This document shows, piece after piece, positions 1-8,551 of a stretch of 22,259 nt of DNA. The translations under genes were made by a program, and so were the position numbers. The notes under the pieces are model-generated. The model saw nothing but the letters and a program-made list of their open reading frames with translations. It was not told the origin of the DNA and did no database searches. The stretch comes from Phascolomyces articulosus (Eukaryota > Mucoromycota > Mucoromycetes > Mucorales > Lichtheimiaceae). Where the stretch lies: positions 1 to 22,259 of the forward strand of contig JAIXMP010000085.1 of the NCBI GenBank assembly GCA_025677815.1. Direction: 5' to 3'. How positions within the stretch are numbered: the stretch's first letter is position 1; every line of letters begins with the position of its first letter.

Positions 1-144
1 GATATTATTCGCAAATAAATTATATGATTATTCGCTTTTGATTTATATGTTTTCTATTAAAAAAAATACACAATTTTCTTTTTTTTATTTGCTTATTTTG
101 TAGCATATGTTGTACAAACTTTCGAAAGTGAGCTTTTAGTTTCC
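1..144 (+). repeat. Left terminal inverted repeat
   Basis: Inverted match to 4425-4567. The inner boundary is sharp: both sides share ...TTAGTTTCC and then diverge. It carries two TTCGC boxes at 8-12 and 31-35, 23 bp apart, which are the reverse complement of the GCGAA boxes of the array beyond the other end. The window begins inside this feature, so its outer limit is not known. Confidence 0.9.
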
Positions 145-179
145 TTTGCTTTATCAATTTCCTTGTTTAGCGACCATAA

Positions 180-430
180 ATGTCTGGAGTGAATACAGTC
201 AAGAATAGCAAAGCATCAAACAACAGCTCTGGAAAGAAAGTTCCAAAACCAACTGCCAAAGAACTGGAAAAGGGATGAAAGGACTCCATTCATTGACAGA
301 TGCAATCGAGAGAGAGAAAAAGTACAGAATCCCTGATAATTATGACGTTGCCCTTTTAGCTACAAAATTTGCTTGTCTCAATCTCAATTCAGGTACATCT
401 AACTGCATTGGTCATAATAAATGTATAAAA
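180..430 (+). other. Possible small third reading frame near the left TIR
   Basis: An ATG at 180 opens a 32-codon Ser/Lys-rich frame (starting MSGVNTVKNS) that stops at the TGA of 276-278. Overlapping it in another frame, an ATG at 275-277 opens about 51 codons (MKGLHSLTDAIEREKKYRIP...) ending at a TAG near 430. Read together, one indel would give a single protein of about 80 residues. A possible donor GTACAT follows the AATTCAG near 392. I recognise no family. It may be a leader exon of the element, a broken accessory gene or chance. Confidence 0.2.
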
Positions 431-737
431 TAGGTGTAAGGAGTATACTCATAATACTTGGTACTGCTCTTATAGATACCAACAATTAAAAATGAAAACC
501 TGATGAGTACTTCTGTTGTTTAAGGATATCAAAAGCCCAAGTGATTTTTGAAGTTATAGGGTTTAATAGTCTACAATAGTAACCATTGGAAATAATAAAG
601 TGTTTGAGAATTATAATCGCTAGTAATTCACTTGTATAAAACAGAGAGTTTTGTGCGACCTTCAGATTTCTAGTGTTTTTCTTATTTGTAAAACTGCGTG
701 TCTTTTCATTTTTAATTTTTTTACAAAGTAAAGAAGA

Positions 738-833
738 ATGGCATCTCACAACAACAAACGCACTTTAGGAAAGAGAAAAGAGCTTCCTAATCAACAATGC
801 ACTCCAGCCACCAGAAAATCGGCAGACTCTTAG
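738..833 (+). other. Short upstream ORF overlapping transposase exon 1
   Basis: Thirty-one basic codons (beginning MASHNNKRTLGKRKELPN) end in a TAG inside exon 1 of the transposase but in another frame. It could be a translated uORF, or the original N-terminus separated from the rest by a one-base indel around 800-830. The composition, rich in Lys, Arg and Asn, suits the start of a DNA-binding protein. The model at 797 does not need it. Confidence 0.25.
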
Positions 834-2360
834 AGAGAGCCATGAGATCATTAAGGATAAATAACGAAGATGAATTTCCAGGTATGTATGTTACCTCATT
901 GACCATTTCAATTTACTAAGTGTAGTACAGTATCCTCAAGTAATGTTATAGAAGAGGACACTGTAATGGATTCTTCGATTACTATAGTTCATGAAGAAGA
1001 TCTTGATGCAGAATCTGCCAACTTCAAGTTTCTTTTTCCAGTTGATCAAGATCGTTTAAATCAACCTGGTGATATTATCGATGATGACACTGATGATGAA
1101 GGTAGTGATTCTAGTGATAGCGAGGACGATTCGGAAGACAAGTCAACATTACGCTCGATTGCACCCAACTTTCTTACTATTGGAAGCACCACTGCAGTGG
1201 AGCAAGTGAACAAGAAGAAACATTCCACCAAGATAGTTAAAAATCCCTGTGGTCGTTATACCAATTACGAATCTGATCTTTTAAGACAGCGTGCAGGAGA
1301 ATTGCTTGGATCTGGATGGAGCTTCAGTAATATTGAAACCGATATGAAAGTACCAAAATCTACAATGGTAAACCATTACAAGCGATACAAAATTCGTAAA
1401 GGATTTGCTGCTCCAAAACGACAAAAGGCTCCACGTTTGTCGAAAATTACTGAAGATGGTAGCAACTTCCTGGTGCAAACTGTGTTGGAAAAAGAAAACA
1501 CAGCTACACTACTGCAACTTGTACGTGCATATTTTTTGCGATTTCAAATAGTGCTATCACCATCTACCATATGGCGACATCTAGTGAGAAAGTGTGATGT
1601 CACTATCAAACGTGCTCATCCGTATCCTGAACTCCATACTGATGACGATACTAAAAATATGTGTAAGAAATTTGTAGAAACATATATCCAAAGTGGAATT
1701 GCAAAGTATAGGGAAAACTGTGTTTTTATTGATGAGGCGTCAGTTGCAGCTTCCATGAGAAGAAACTATGCATGGTTGTGTAAGGGTAAAGTAGCACATA
1801 TCATATTGCCCAAGCTACGTACAAGATCCAAGACAATGATTGCTGCTATATGTCATACAGGGATTGTTGACGTTTGTGTCAAGACCACTAAAGGTGGAAC
1901 TCGAACTCAGGATTTTGTTGCTTTTTTGGAGCGTGTCATGGATAAACTTGATGAACAAGAGTTAGCACACAAAAACTGGAACATTATATATGATAACGCC
2001 CCAATCCACACAGCAACTCACATTGGCGAAAGGGTTATTGAGCGAGGTTACAATTTTATTCGTTTACCTCGATACTCTCCCTTCCTCAACCCAATCGAAG
2101 AATTCTTTTCCAAGATTAAACTGTTGTTTCGTCAAGTTGACATCCCAGTTGAATCTATAAATAAGGCGAAGGAAAAGGAGAGTGAGGGAGAACCCTCAAA
2201 GAAGATAGAAAAGGAGACAGCTGAAGATATGGCATCAAAAGAAGTAGAAAAACGATTAACCAATGCGATGTGTGCAGTTACTAAGAATGACTACGAAAAA
2301 TGGATCATGCACTCTACTCAATTTTTTGACCATTGTCTAGCACTTGAAGATAACCTCTAG
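797..2360 (+). CDS. DD34E transposase of the IS630/Tc1-mariner superfamily, one intron
   Basis: This enzyme would cut and rejoin the TIR ends at TA sites. The model joins 797-881 to 952-2360 (497 residues). The splice keeps frame and extends the protein upstream of the ATG at 966. Numbering from that ATG: an acidic Asp/Ser tract at 35-60; a helix-turn-helix region at about 95-145 (GRYTNYESDLLRQRA...); the catalytic domain with D256 in FIDEAS, D343 in IIYDNAPIH and E378 in LNPIEEFF. There are 34 residues between the last two, the Tc1-like DD34E spacing. A highly charged insert (about 398-425) precedes the C-terminal helix. The frame has no stop or frameshift, so the protein may be active. It converges on the minus-strand homologue. 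The exact start is uncertain: ATG 797 or ATG 842. Confidence 0.85.
882..951 (+). other. Intron in transposase gene
   Basis: Seventy bases with donor GTATGT, branch-like TTACTAAG at 911-918 and acceptor TTATAG. Splicing is phase 1 and joins ...EFP to EEDTVMDSS without a stop. The short length and signals are typical of fungal introns. Confidence 0.7.
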
Positions 2361-2830
2361 TTTTATTTTTTACTATAACTTTTCCCACCAGTATTATCTA
2401 TACGATATATCAATTAAAACCATGTTATTGATTTGTCTACTACCTCTTTTTGTTCTTACCTTCTCTCTATTTTATCGATTTATTATTGTTTTTTAATATT
2501 ATCTTTCTATAGTTATAGGCTTTTGCTTACTCACTTTAGTTATTAACTATGAGCAGGATATAACGTCAACTAATCTAGTAAGGAACAGATAAAAGGTATG
2601 GATAATTTCTTTTTAATAGTACTAAAAGAGAAAAAAAAAGAAAGATAAAGCAAGAATAAAAATAACAGTAAGAGGTCAATGATAGAAGAAAATAAAGAAT
2701 AATAAAGAGAAGGTTGTTGATATGTCAGGCAAAAAAAGAAGAAAAAGAAAACATATATAGCAGTATAATAAATGAAAGACAGAATACATTTTAAAAATCC
2801 AATAGTAAAGTTAAAGTTGAATGAAGCTCA
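2361..2830. other. Tail-to-tail intergenic region of the transposon
   Basis: No coding potential seen. The plus strand is T-rich for the first 200 bases and purine-rich at about 2610-2760 (long A/G runs). This strand asymmetry mirrors the convergent genes and may hold both 3' UTRs and polyadenylation signals. Confidence 0.5.
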
Positions 2831-4368
2831 TCAGTAAAATCTATCCAAGCAATCTTCACATCCACATTCAAAATAATACTTGAATATGTTATTAATTTCG
2901 GTAGTTTTTAAACTATGAATGACTTTCGTCATACGATTTTCACAGTTGTCTAGCAGATCATTTTTTTCTAAAGCTTTTCTATTATATCGTAGTTCAACAA
3001 TATCATGAAAAAGGCCATCAATGGGATTGATAGTCTCTTCACATGGGGGGAGAAAGAAAACCTTGTAACCACGTTGACGAACAGTATCAGACAACATGAT
3101 TTTTGTCTCCTCCTGAGCATCATCGAAGATAATAGACCATTCTTTATCTATATGATCGCTGACATCCATTAACGACAAAATTCTTTGTAAAAATTGACGA
3201 ATATTTCTTTCGTCAGTAGGTCCCTTAAAGTATTTGACTGTATGATAAAGAATTTCTGTAGGGCTTGCAGCAACAAGGGAAACAAGGAATGGTGCTAATT
3301 GATCCCACTCTTTCTTAACCCTAGGCTCATATTTTCTGCCTTCAGCTTCTGCTTTGGCTTTTCTGCCCTCTTGTTGCTTTAGGTCAACATAAGTACGACG
3401 AACATTGGTGTCATATGCACCTTCGCCAACAAAAATACATCGTTTTGGATCAACACCCCTTTCATACAGGGTATGAAGACAAGCTACCTTCGATGCTAAG
3501 AACTGCGGAGTGTCTTGGGGTGGTTGTTCGGGAAACGTTTTTAAACGCTGCATTTAATGCAAAAATGCTTTGACACATACTTCTTCAATTTCTCTTCCAT
3601 AGCATCTACATCCTTGAATTTTCTCATAAATTCAGCATATATTTCGTGATGTCCTGTAACGCTATGTTGATCGACAAATCTAAGCAAAAACTTGTACATC
3701 GCATCGTTAACATTTAGTTCTCTTTTCGCTGGCCCACTTTTTTGTTTTTAACGAATGGGTTGCTCGATAGCACTTTTGCTGATCTCGAAAGGTAGAATAC
3801 TTGATATTATTTTCTTTGGCAACCTGCAAAGACGACTTTCCTTGTTGTAACTCTCTTATAGCTTCTGAAGCGTTATCAAGATCTTGTCGATTATATGGCC
3901 CCTTTTTTTCTTACGTGATATAGTATCCACGCATCTATGTTGGTATCTTCGTCGTTATCTTCTTCCTGAATTTCCTCACCAAGTAAACGAGGGCGTTTAT
4001 CTTGGTGTGTATCTAAACAAAAATAAATTATTTTACAGCATATAAGTATTTTCATAGCTAATTATAGCAATGACTTTCATTTATTTTAAATCTAGTAAAC
4101 TAAACTGAGTGATCGAGTTATTATTTTGAAAAATTATTTCTAAATTACCATCAGCATACTGTTGTTAGTTCATCAAAACTTAATTCACTGAAATTACGCA
4201 TTAGTCGGCTAACTGAACCTGGTGCTTCAGACATTCTCGAAAGAGTATCTGCAGCAGACATTTCTTCAGTTAAAGGTGTTCCATGTTTGATCGATGTCGT
4301 TTGCTTTGAGTAGCATTACTTTCATTTGGTGGAGAAGGTGAGTGAACATGTTTATCAGGTTGTTGCAT
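2831..4368 (-). pseudogene. Catalytically dead, frameshifted homologue of the DD34E transposase
   Basis: The clean 3' frame (2831-3553, 240 residues) aligns along its length with the plus-strand transposase. IFVGEGAYD stands for its VFIDEAS, so the first Asp is Gly43. IIFDDAQ stands for IIYDNAP, keeping Asp144. INPIDGLF stands for LNPIEEFF, with Asp179 for Glu; 34 residues again separate the last two. Upstream on the same strand, other frames give more of the protein: a psq/HTH-like region at about 3760-3900 (GPYNRQDLDNASEAIRELQQ), an acidic exon with a good acceptor at 4013-4022, and a start at 4366-4368 (MQQPDKHVHS). Joining them needs about five indels, near 3550, 3745, 3908, 4150 and 4285, two in homopolymer runs. 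This may be real decay or consensus error. If intact in other copies, it would be a non-catalytic partner or inhibitor. Confidence 0.7.
4013..4148 (-). other. Probable intron in the minus-strand transposase homologue
   Basis: The acceptor TTTTGTTTAG lies at 4013-4022 on the minus strand and is followed by an acidic coding exon (HQDKRPRLLGEE...). The donor is either GTAATT ending at 4148 or GTATGC ending at 4159. Neither choice restores frame without one indel, so the exact donor is open. Confidence 0.4.
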
Positions 4369-4424
4369 TTTGTTTAAAAAAATATGATATAAAGAGAGTA
4401 ACTTTTAGACTCTTAACTTAAACT

Positions 4425-4567
4425 GGAAACTAAAAGCTCACTTTCGAAAGTTTGTACAACATATGCTACAAAATAAGCAAATAAAAAAAGAAAATTGTGT
4501 ATTTTTTTAATAGAAAACATATAAATCAAAAGCGAATAATCATATAATTTATTTGCGAATAACATAT
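4425..4567 (-). repeat. Right terminal inverted repeat
   Basis: Inverted partner of 1-144. It contains GCGAA boxes at 4532 and 4555, which are the first two members of the array that continues to about 5183. The sharply conserved palindromic CTTTCGAAAG core (4441-4450) lies near its inner end. Confidence 0.9.
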
Positions 4568-5183
4568 CCCTTCATACGCGAATAATGTACTCTTTCAATT
4601 GTGTAAATTAGGCTTGGTTAATCACATAAAAGTTATGTTTCGAACACGAAAAATGTATGATTCATTTGCGAAAAAATATTAACTCCGGTCACGAAAAACC
4701 TCTACTTCACTTGTGAAAAATTCTGTATTCACAAGCGAACAACATCATCTTTCAGTTACGAACCTTATTGCCCTTCATATGTGAAAAAATCTTATTTTAT
4801 TAACGAACATCTCCACCTTTCACAAGCGAATAAATTTACTTTCACTGGTGAATAAAATGATCTTATAAGCAAATAAACTTACTTTCATTGGCGAACAAAG
4901 TGATCCCTTACAAGTGAATAAACTTACATTCATTGGCGAACAAAGCGATCCTTTATAAGCGAATAAACTTACTTTCATTGATGAACAAAGTGATCCTTTA
5001 CAAGCGAACAAATCTACTTTCATTGGCGAATAAAGCGATCCTTTACAAGCGAACAAATCTACTCTTATACATGAAAAAAATAGCTCTTATAAGCGAAGAA
5101 AGATATTTTTATATGCGAAAAAATGACCCTTCATTGGTGAAAAAATCATTTTTTATTAGCGAAAAAAGTCCTATCTTGCGGAC
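4532..5183 (+). repeat. Array of about 29 GCGAA boxes at 22-23 bp spacing
   Basis: GCGAA or one-base variants (GTGAA, ACGAA, ATGAA) occur at 4532, 4555, 4578, 4601, ~4624, 4646, 4668, 4691, 4713, 4735, 4758, 4781, 4803, 4826, 4848, 4869, 4891, 4914, 4936, 4959, 4981, 5004, 5026, 5049, 5071, 5093, 5115, 5138 and 5159. In the centre (about 4886-5070) two boxes pair into a 45-bp higher-order unit (CATTGGCGAA...ACAAGCGAA). Because 45 is a multiple of 3, both strands stay open and mimic 15-residue protein repeats; these are not genes. The first two boxes belong to the transposon TIR. Confidence 0.9.
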
Positions 5184-5820
5184 CAAAAAGAATGCAAAAT
5201 CCTGTAGTGTAGACAACAACCACAACCACAACGGATTGTTACTGCCTTGTGTATAATGGTAAATTCTTTTTTTCTCCCTTTATGAATATATCAAGGAATA
5301 TGCTTTCACATACACATACTAACTATTACTTTTTTTTAATAGTTATCTTCATACAATGCCGTTACCAAAACACCACTAGGTATGTTGTTTAAATTCTGTT
5401 TAACTGGTTACTTTTACAGTTCTTCTTTTTTACTTATTCCATTGAACTGTTTTTTTTCTAGTGTAAAATCAAGAACGCAGTTTTTACAAGAAGTGATAAA
5501 GATGACGCGTTCAATAGGTAATTTAATCGATCTATACGGCAATGAAACAGCATAGCAATAATGGAGTGTAGGTAAAAAAACATTGCATTTCATGGGTCTA
5601 CGATGAACAGCAATAATGGCGCAAAAGAGGTAGGACAGTAAATAGAATAGAATAGTTTAGCATGATAGTAATTAGAGAAAGCAGTAGTATTACTAGTTTT
5701 TATAATCTAATAAAAAATAAATAAAATCGTATATTTTTCTATAATCATAAATAATGTATACAATGATGACCAATAAGAAAATATGAAAATGATGAATCAT
5801 CAAATCAAATGATAAATGAA
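5184..5820 (+). other. Non-coding stretch with two candidate small introns
   Basis: Two intron-like segments lie in a row: 5259-5342 (donor GTAAAT, branch TACTAAC at 5317-5323, acceptor TAATAG) and 5380-5461 (donor GTATGT, pyrimidine-rich acceptor TTTTCTAG). They flank a 37-nt exon, and another GTAATT follows near 5517. One frame reads through all exons (DCYCLVYN, IFIQCRYQN, VKSRTQFLQEV), but I recognise no protein and see no start. It may be a host gene relic or chance. The remainder to 5820 is AT-rich with no gene visible. Confidence 0.3.
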
Positions 5821-6025
5821 AGCTCCTTCAAGCTCCTTATATGCTCTTTCAAGGAATAGAAGTACCTCCTTCAAGCTCCTTCAAGCATAACTGAAAAGGT
5901 CCTTCAATTTTCCTTCAAGCTCCTTTAAGCTTACCTCCTTCAAGCTCCATAAATCCTCCTTCAAGCTCCTTCAAGCACACCTTGAAGGAGCTATAAGGGG
6001 AATTTAAGGGTCCTTCAAGCTACCC
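5820..6025. repeat. CCTTCAAG minisatellite with internal hairpin
   Basis: CCTTCAA occurs nine times directly and once inverted in about 200 bases, usually as CTCCTTCAAGC, in irregular clusters separated by short AT-rich spacers. The inverted copy forms a perfect hairpin: arm 5964-5975 (AGCTCCTTCAAG), loop CACAC, arm 5981-5992. It directly abuts the dispersed repeat that starts at 6037. Confidence 0.75.
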
Positions 6026-6036
6026 TTTTTTGCAGT

Positions 6037-6353
6037 GAACAGTATACCAAATAAGGTATAATGTTCAATAATAAGAAAATAAGAAATAAATAAACGCCCT
6101 CTTAGTATAAGGCATAAATTAACAATAACAAATATCAATCCTCATCTCTATGGACTCATATAAACATGTACCTGACAGTAGATAAATAATTAGAAATAAA
6201 CACTTCATTGAAAAGTATAAAAGGACCTCAATTTTATTAGATAGTTAGATCATCATTACTTTTATTAAAATAAATCTATATAACAGTCTCAATATATTCC
6301 TATATCATTTTTATTTTCTATTCATAATACCTTTTATATTTTTCACACATATT
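6037..6353 (-). repeat. Dispersed repeat, copy 1
   Basis: Its reverse complement aligns with 16930-17242 along about 315 bases, at very roughly 70% identity by eye. Shared blocks include TTGAGACTGTTATATAGATT, TTGAGGTCCTTTTATACTTT and CCTTATTTGGTA. One edge shares TGTGAAAAATATAAAAGGTA with the end of a MULE exon in copy 2. It may be a solo insertion sequence, or a scrap of a second MULE copy containing its intron. Confidence 0.65.
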
Positions 6354-6436
6354 ATTCCAATATAAAAAAAACATAAGAAATTATAAGTCAATAAAAAAAA
6401 GGTTTATTAAAAAATAGGACAGTTTCTAACTTCCTC

Positions 6437-6550
6437 CTATACTTCTTTATAGGTCATCTCCTCATCGCTCCACTCATCATCATCTGAGCCACTCTCATAC
6501 TCCACTGGCTTAGGAATCTTCACTTCCTTTTTCTCCTCCTCTATAGGGGG
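6437..6550 (-). pseudogene. Fragment encoding an acidic C-terminal tail
   Basis: On the minus strand 37 codons are open between two stops and end in TAG: Glu/Lys-rich (EEEKKEVKIPKPVEYE), then SGSDDDEWSDEEMTYKEV. The codons look protein-like compared with the surrounding AT-rich DNA, and no start is present. It resembles the acidic tail of a larger protein, possibly from a retroelement, but I cannot name it. It lies just upstream, on the same strand, of dispersed-repeat copy 1. Confidence 0.35.
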
Positions 6551-6793
6551 CTAGTCAGTAAGCCTCTATATTGTTTTTTAATATTTGTTTTCCTATAATT
6601 AAGATGATTACTTTTGGTCGAAATGATTTTTTTAAAAATTAAAAAAAATAAAAAATGAATTCTTTTTATTATATTGAGTGTTGCTCTAAAGATATAAACA
6701 AAAAAAATAAAAATTTACTTTATATTTTGACATTTTGTCTAAGGTTATTAGATTTCCCTGATTGCTTCCTAAGTTAAAAGATCGAACAAAAAA

Positions 6794-6895
6794 ATGAGTA
6801 ACACTGATATTCAAGAACAATTTCAATTAGAAATTTATAAGTTAATAGAAAATAAATGGTTATTCTTAAATATAGAATGGCCTTATATGTGGTGA
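6794..6895 (+). pseudogene. N-terminal relic of the chromodomain-DDE transposase family
   Basis: A 33-codon frame starting at an ATG resembles the N-terminus of the gene at 12436. LEIYKLIENKWLFLNIEW here lines up with YEVKNIIDNHWTFLNNNW there. The same AT-rich, A-run leader precedes both. It ends in TGA after YMW, and no further similarity is visible downstream. This suggests a second, truncated copy of the family 5.6 kb away. Confidence 0.5.
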
Positions 6896-7350
6896 ACTAT
6901 ACTAATACATGATAGATTCACTCATTCATAAATAACTGGTTAAACATCATTCCATAATAAAACATGATATAACCAATAACACACTATATCACTCTTGATT
7001 CGTTCCTTATTACTAATAATCTGGAATATTGAAGAAAGATGAAGAATGATTTCTAAACAGGATAATACACCTATTGCTAGGTACATAAAGAAATATCTAG
7101 AACCAAGTATGCATATACACTTGAATAATTAGATATCAATCATCCTTTAATCAAAGTCAGTGAAACATAGTACTAGAATGATCTAGTAAACAACATCATT
7201 ACATTAGATAGACAAAACATATAAATATGAGCAAATTTGAACAATAAAAAGATTCTCAACTATATTCTTATCTATCTCTTTATTTTTACATTCGATTTTA
7301 TTACCATTTCATCTCAACAATGATAATTGTTTTTAAATGGAGGTTACTTG
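6896..7350. other. AT-rich stretch, no gene seen
   Basis: No reading frame, RNA gene or strong repeat is visible. It separates the transposase relic from the DIRS element. GTGCAC followed by A runs at 7351 and 7372 marks the probable edge of the next element. Confidence 0.4.
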
Positions 7351-7467
7351 GTGCACAAAAAAAAAGATTTTGTGCACAAAAAAATGTCTGTCATTTTAGA
7401 CTGAGAGCATGGCATATCCAATAAAATTTCTCAAATGGCCTATCTGTAGGCTCTTTCTTCCTGGTAA

Positions 7468-7514
7468 TTCAAGTGTCGAAATAAATTCTAACAGAATTTA
7501 TTGAGACACTCGAA
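7468..7514. repeat. Imperfect hairpin near the left DIRS end
   Basis: Two 22-base arms around the loop AAC, with three mismatches between arms. It is the same sequence as the perfect palindrome at 11489-11535, whose loop is GTT, the reverse complement of AAC. Confidence 0.8.
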
Positions 7515-7612
7515 TAAAAAATATGAAATATGATTGCTTTATCTTCTTTTATTGAAAGTCAGCAAAAATGAAAATAAAAACTAAGTCTAATGTCAAATAT
7601 ATATCATTGATC
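7512..7612 (+). repeat. Left DIRS inverted repeat
   Basis: The 101-base arm matches the reverse complement of 11614-11714 with only two differences, both transitions (G/A at ATTGAAAG and A/G at CAGCAAAA). It ends at GATC immediately before the Gag-like frame. Confidence 0.9.
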
Positions 7613-8516
7613 TTCTTTTTCACTTGGTCAGCACCACAAAAATATAACTCTAAATGAACAAATTATTGAATTACAAGAACGCCTAGCTCAAACTGAACAA
7701 TTGCTAGCCTAGGCAACCAGTGCTTAACCTTCAGCAGAGCTATCAACCTCTTCCAATGTACAAATGGAAGCAGAGGTCGAGGGTTCTACTCTACATTCAT
7801 TGCAACCTCGACCCTCTTACTCTTGGTCACCTATACCTTTCCTCACCAATGTCCTTTCTTTGGATAACCCTTTATTTCCAAAGACCATGCTACCTGACGA
7901 ACAGCAGCATAAAACAATTGACAAATACCCTAACATTGAAGGTCTACAGTATCAGCCTCTGGATACTGTCCCTATTGCTGCAAGAAAAATGAATAAATAT
8001 CAATCTAAGCAAGACATGTCTCTTAAACGACTTCAATACCTTCTCTTGGGAGTCTTTCGCCCTATGGATGTACTTGGCCTCAAGATAAGTCAAGACGTTG
8101 ACAACCCCAACATCCAATGCTACTTACTGATGCTCAAAGATAGCAGAGACTTACTACTCAATGTATCTGCCCAAATCAATGATTTGCATAATAATTTGGC
8201 TTTATAGGCAATCAATCCAAATTTCTCTTCAACTGCTTCTATAAATAACCATCATTATACTATGTCACCTAATGAATTTCAAGCAGCCTTGGTCCAACAA
8301 TCTACAACTACCAAAGCTATCAAAACAGCCAGTGGTTTTCGTTCAAAACGGCGACCTTTCCACCCTACTCATCCTACTGGACAATAGCAGTTTTTTCGAT
8401 CAGGTCCATCCTCTTGGCAGGGCGGTTTCACTAGTCAACAACAATTAGGCAACACAAGCAACCCTAATACATGGAACAAATGCAACAATGGCGGCAACAG
8501 CTTCACTAGCAGCTGA
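7611..8516 (+). pseudogene. DIRS ORF1, Gag-like protein
   Basis: One frame is readable from just inside the left inverted repeat to the TGA at 8514, interrupted by TAG 7710, TAA 7725, TAG 8205 and TAG 8385. A short coiled-coil-like start (LNEQIIELQERLAQTEQLLA) is followed by a Ser/Pro-rich part, a central helical block (SLKRLQYLLLGVFRPMDVLG) and a Gln/Asn/Gly-rich tail with a basic patch (FRSKRRPFHP). This is the usual layout of DIRS ORF1 proteins, thought to bind the RNA. Each internal stop sits where Gln fits (for example GQ*QFF). No ATG is present at the start of the frame. Confidence 0.6.
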
Positions 8517-8551
8517 CATACCAACAACCCTTACCGCAAATAATAATAAAG

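Larger units (their letters stand above)
1..4567. mobile_element. Two-gene IS630/Tc1-like DNA transposon with long TIRs
   Basis: The ends are inverted copies of each other: 8-144 matches 4425-4559 exactly apart from one-base differences in one A run and one T run. A TA dinucleotide flanks both sides (6-7 and 4560-4561), as expected for the TA target duplication of Tc1/mariner elements. Similarity continues outward to the window edge with a 2-nt indel, so the true TIR may be longer than what is visible. Inside lie a plus-strand DD34E transposase gene and a minus-strand homologue, both transcribed inward. Near-identical TIRs suggest a young copy. At 4.6 kb it is far larger than a typical 1.3-2 kb Tc1 element. 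Confidence 0.85.

Noticed and set aside
486..749. 87-codon minus-strand frame upstream of the transposase
   Set aside because: Low-complexity AT-driven composition with no motif. It crosses the likely 5' region of the plus gene.
1281..1478. 65-codon minus-strand frame inside the transposase
   Set aside because: Antisense shadow of the HTH-encoding region, with no features of its own.
4820..5183. CRISPR-like array
   Set aside because: The boxes are only about 5-10 conserved bases at 22-23 bp spacing with similar, not unique, spacers, and the context is eukaryotic.
4820..5256. Open frames on both strands (78 codons minus, 107 codons plus) encoding 15-residue repeats
   Set aside because: They arise because the 45-bp box array is divisible by three. 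Neither has a recognisable domain, and both end with the array.
7720..7992. 90-codon frame overlapping the DIRS Gag-like gene
   Set aside because: The overlapping frame with SWSPIPFLTNV and SLKRLQYLLLG continues across stops in a consistent phase; this one does not.
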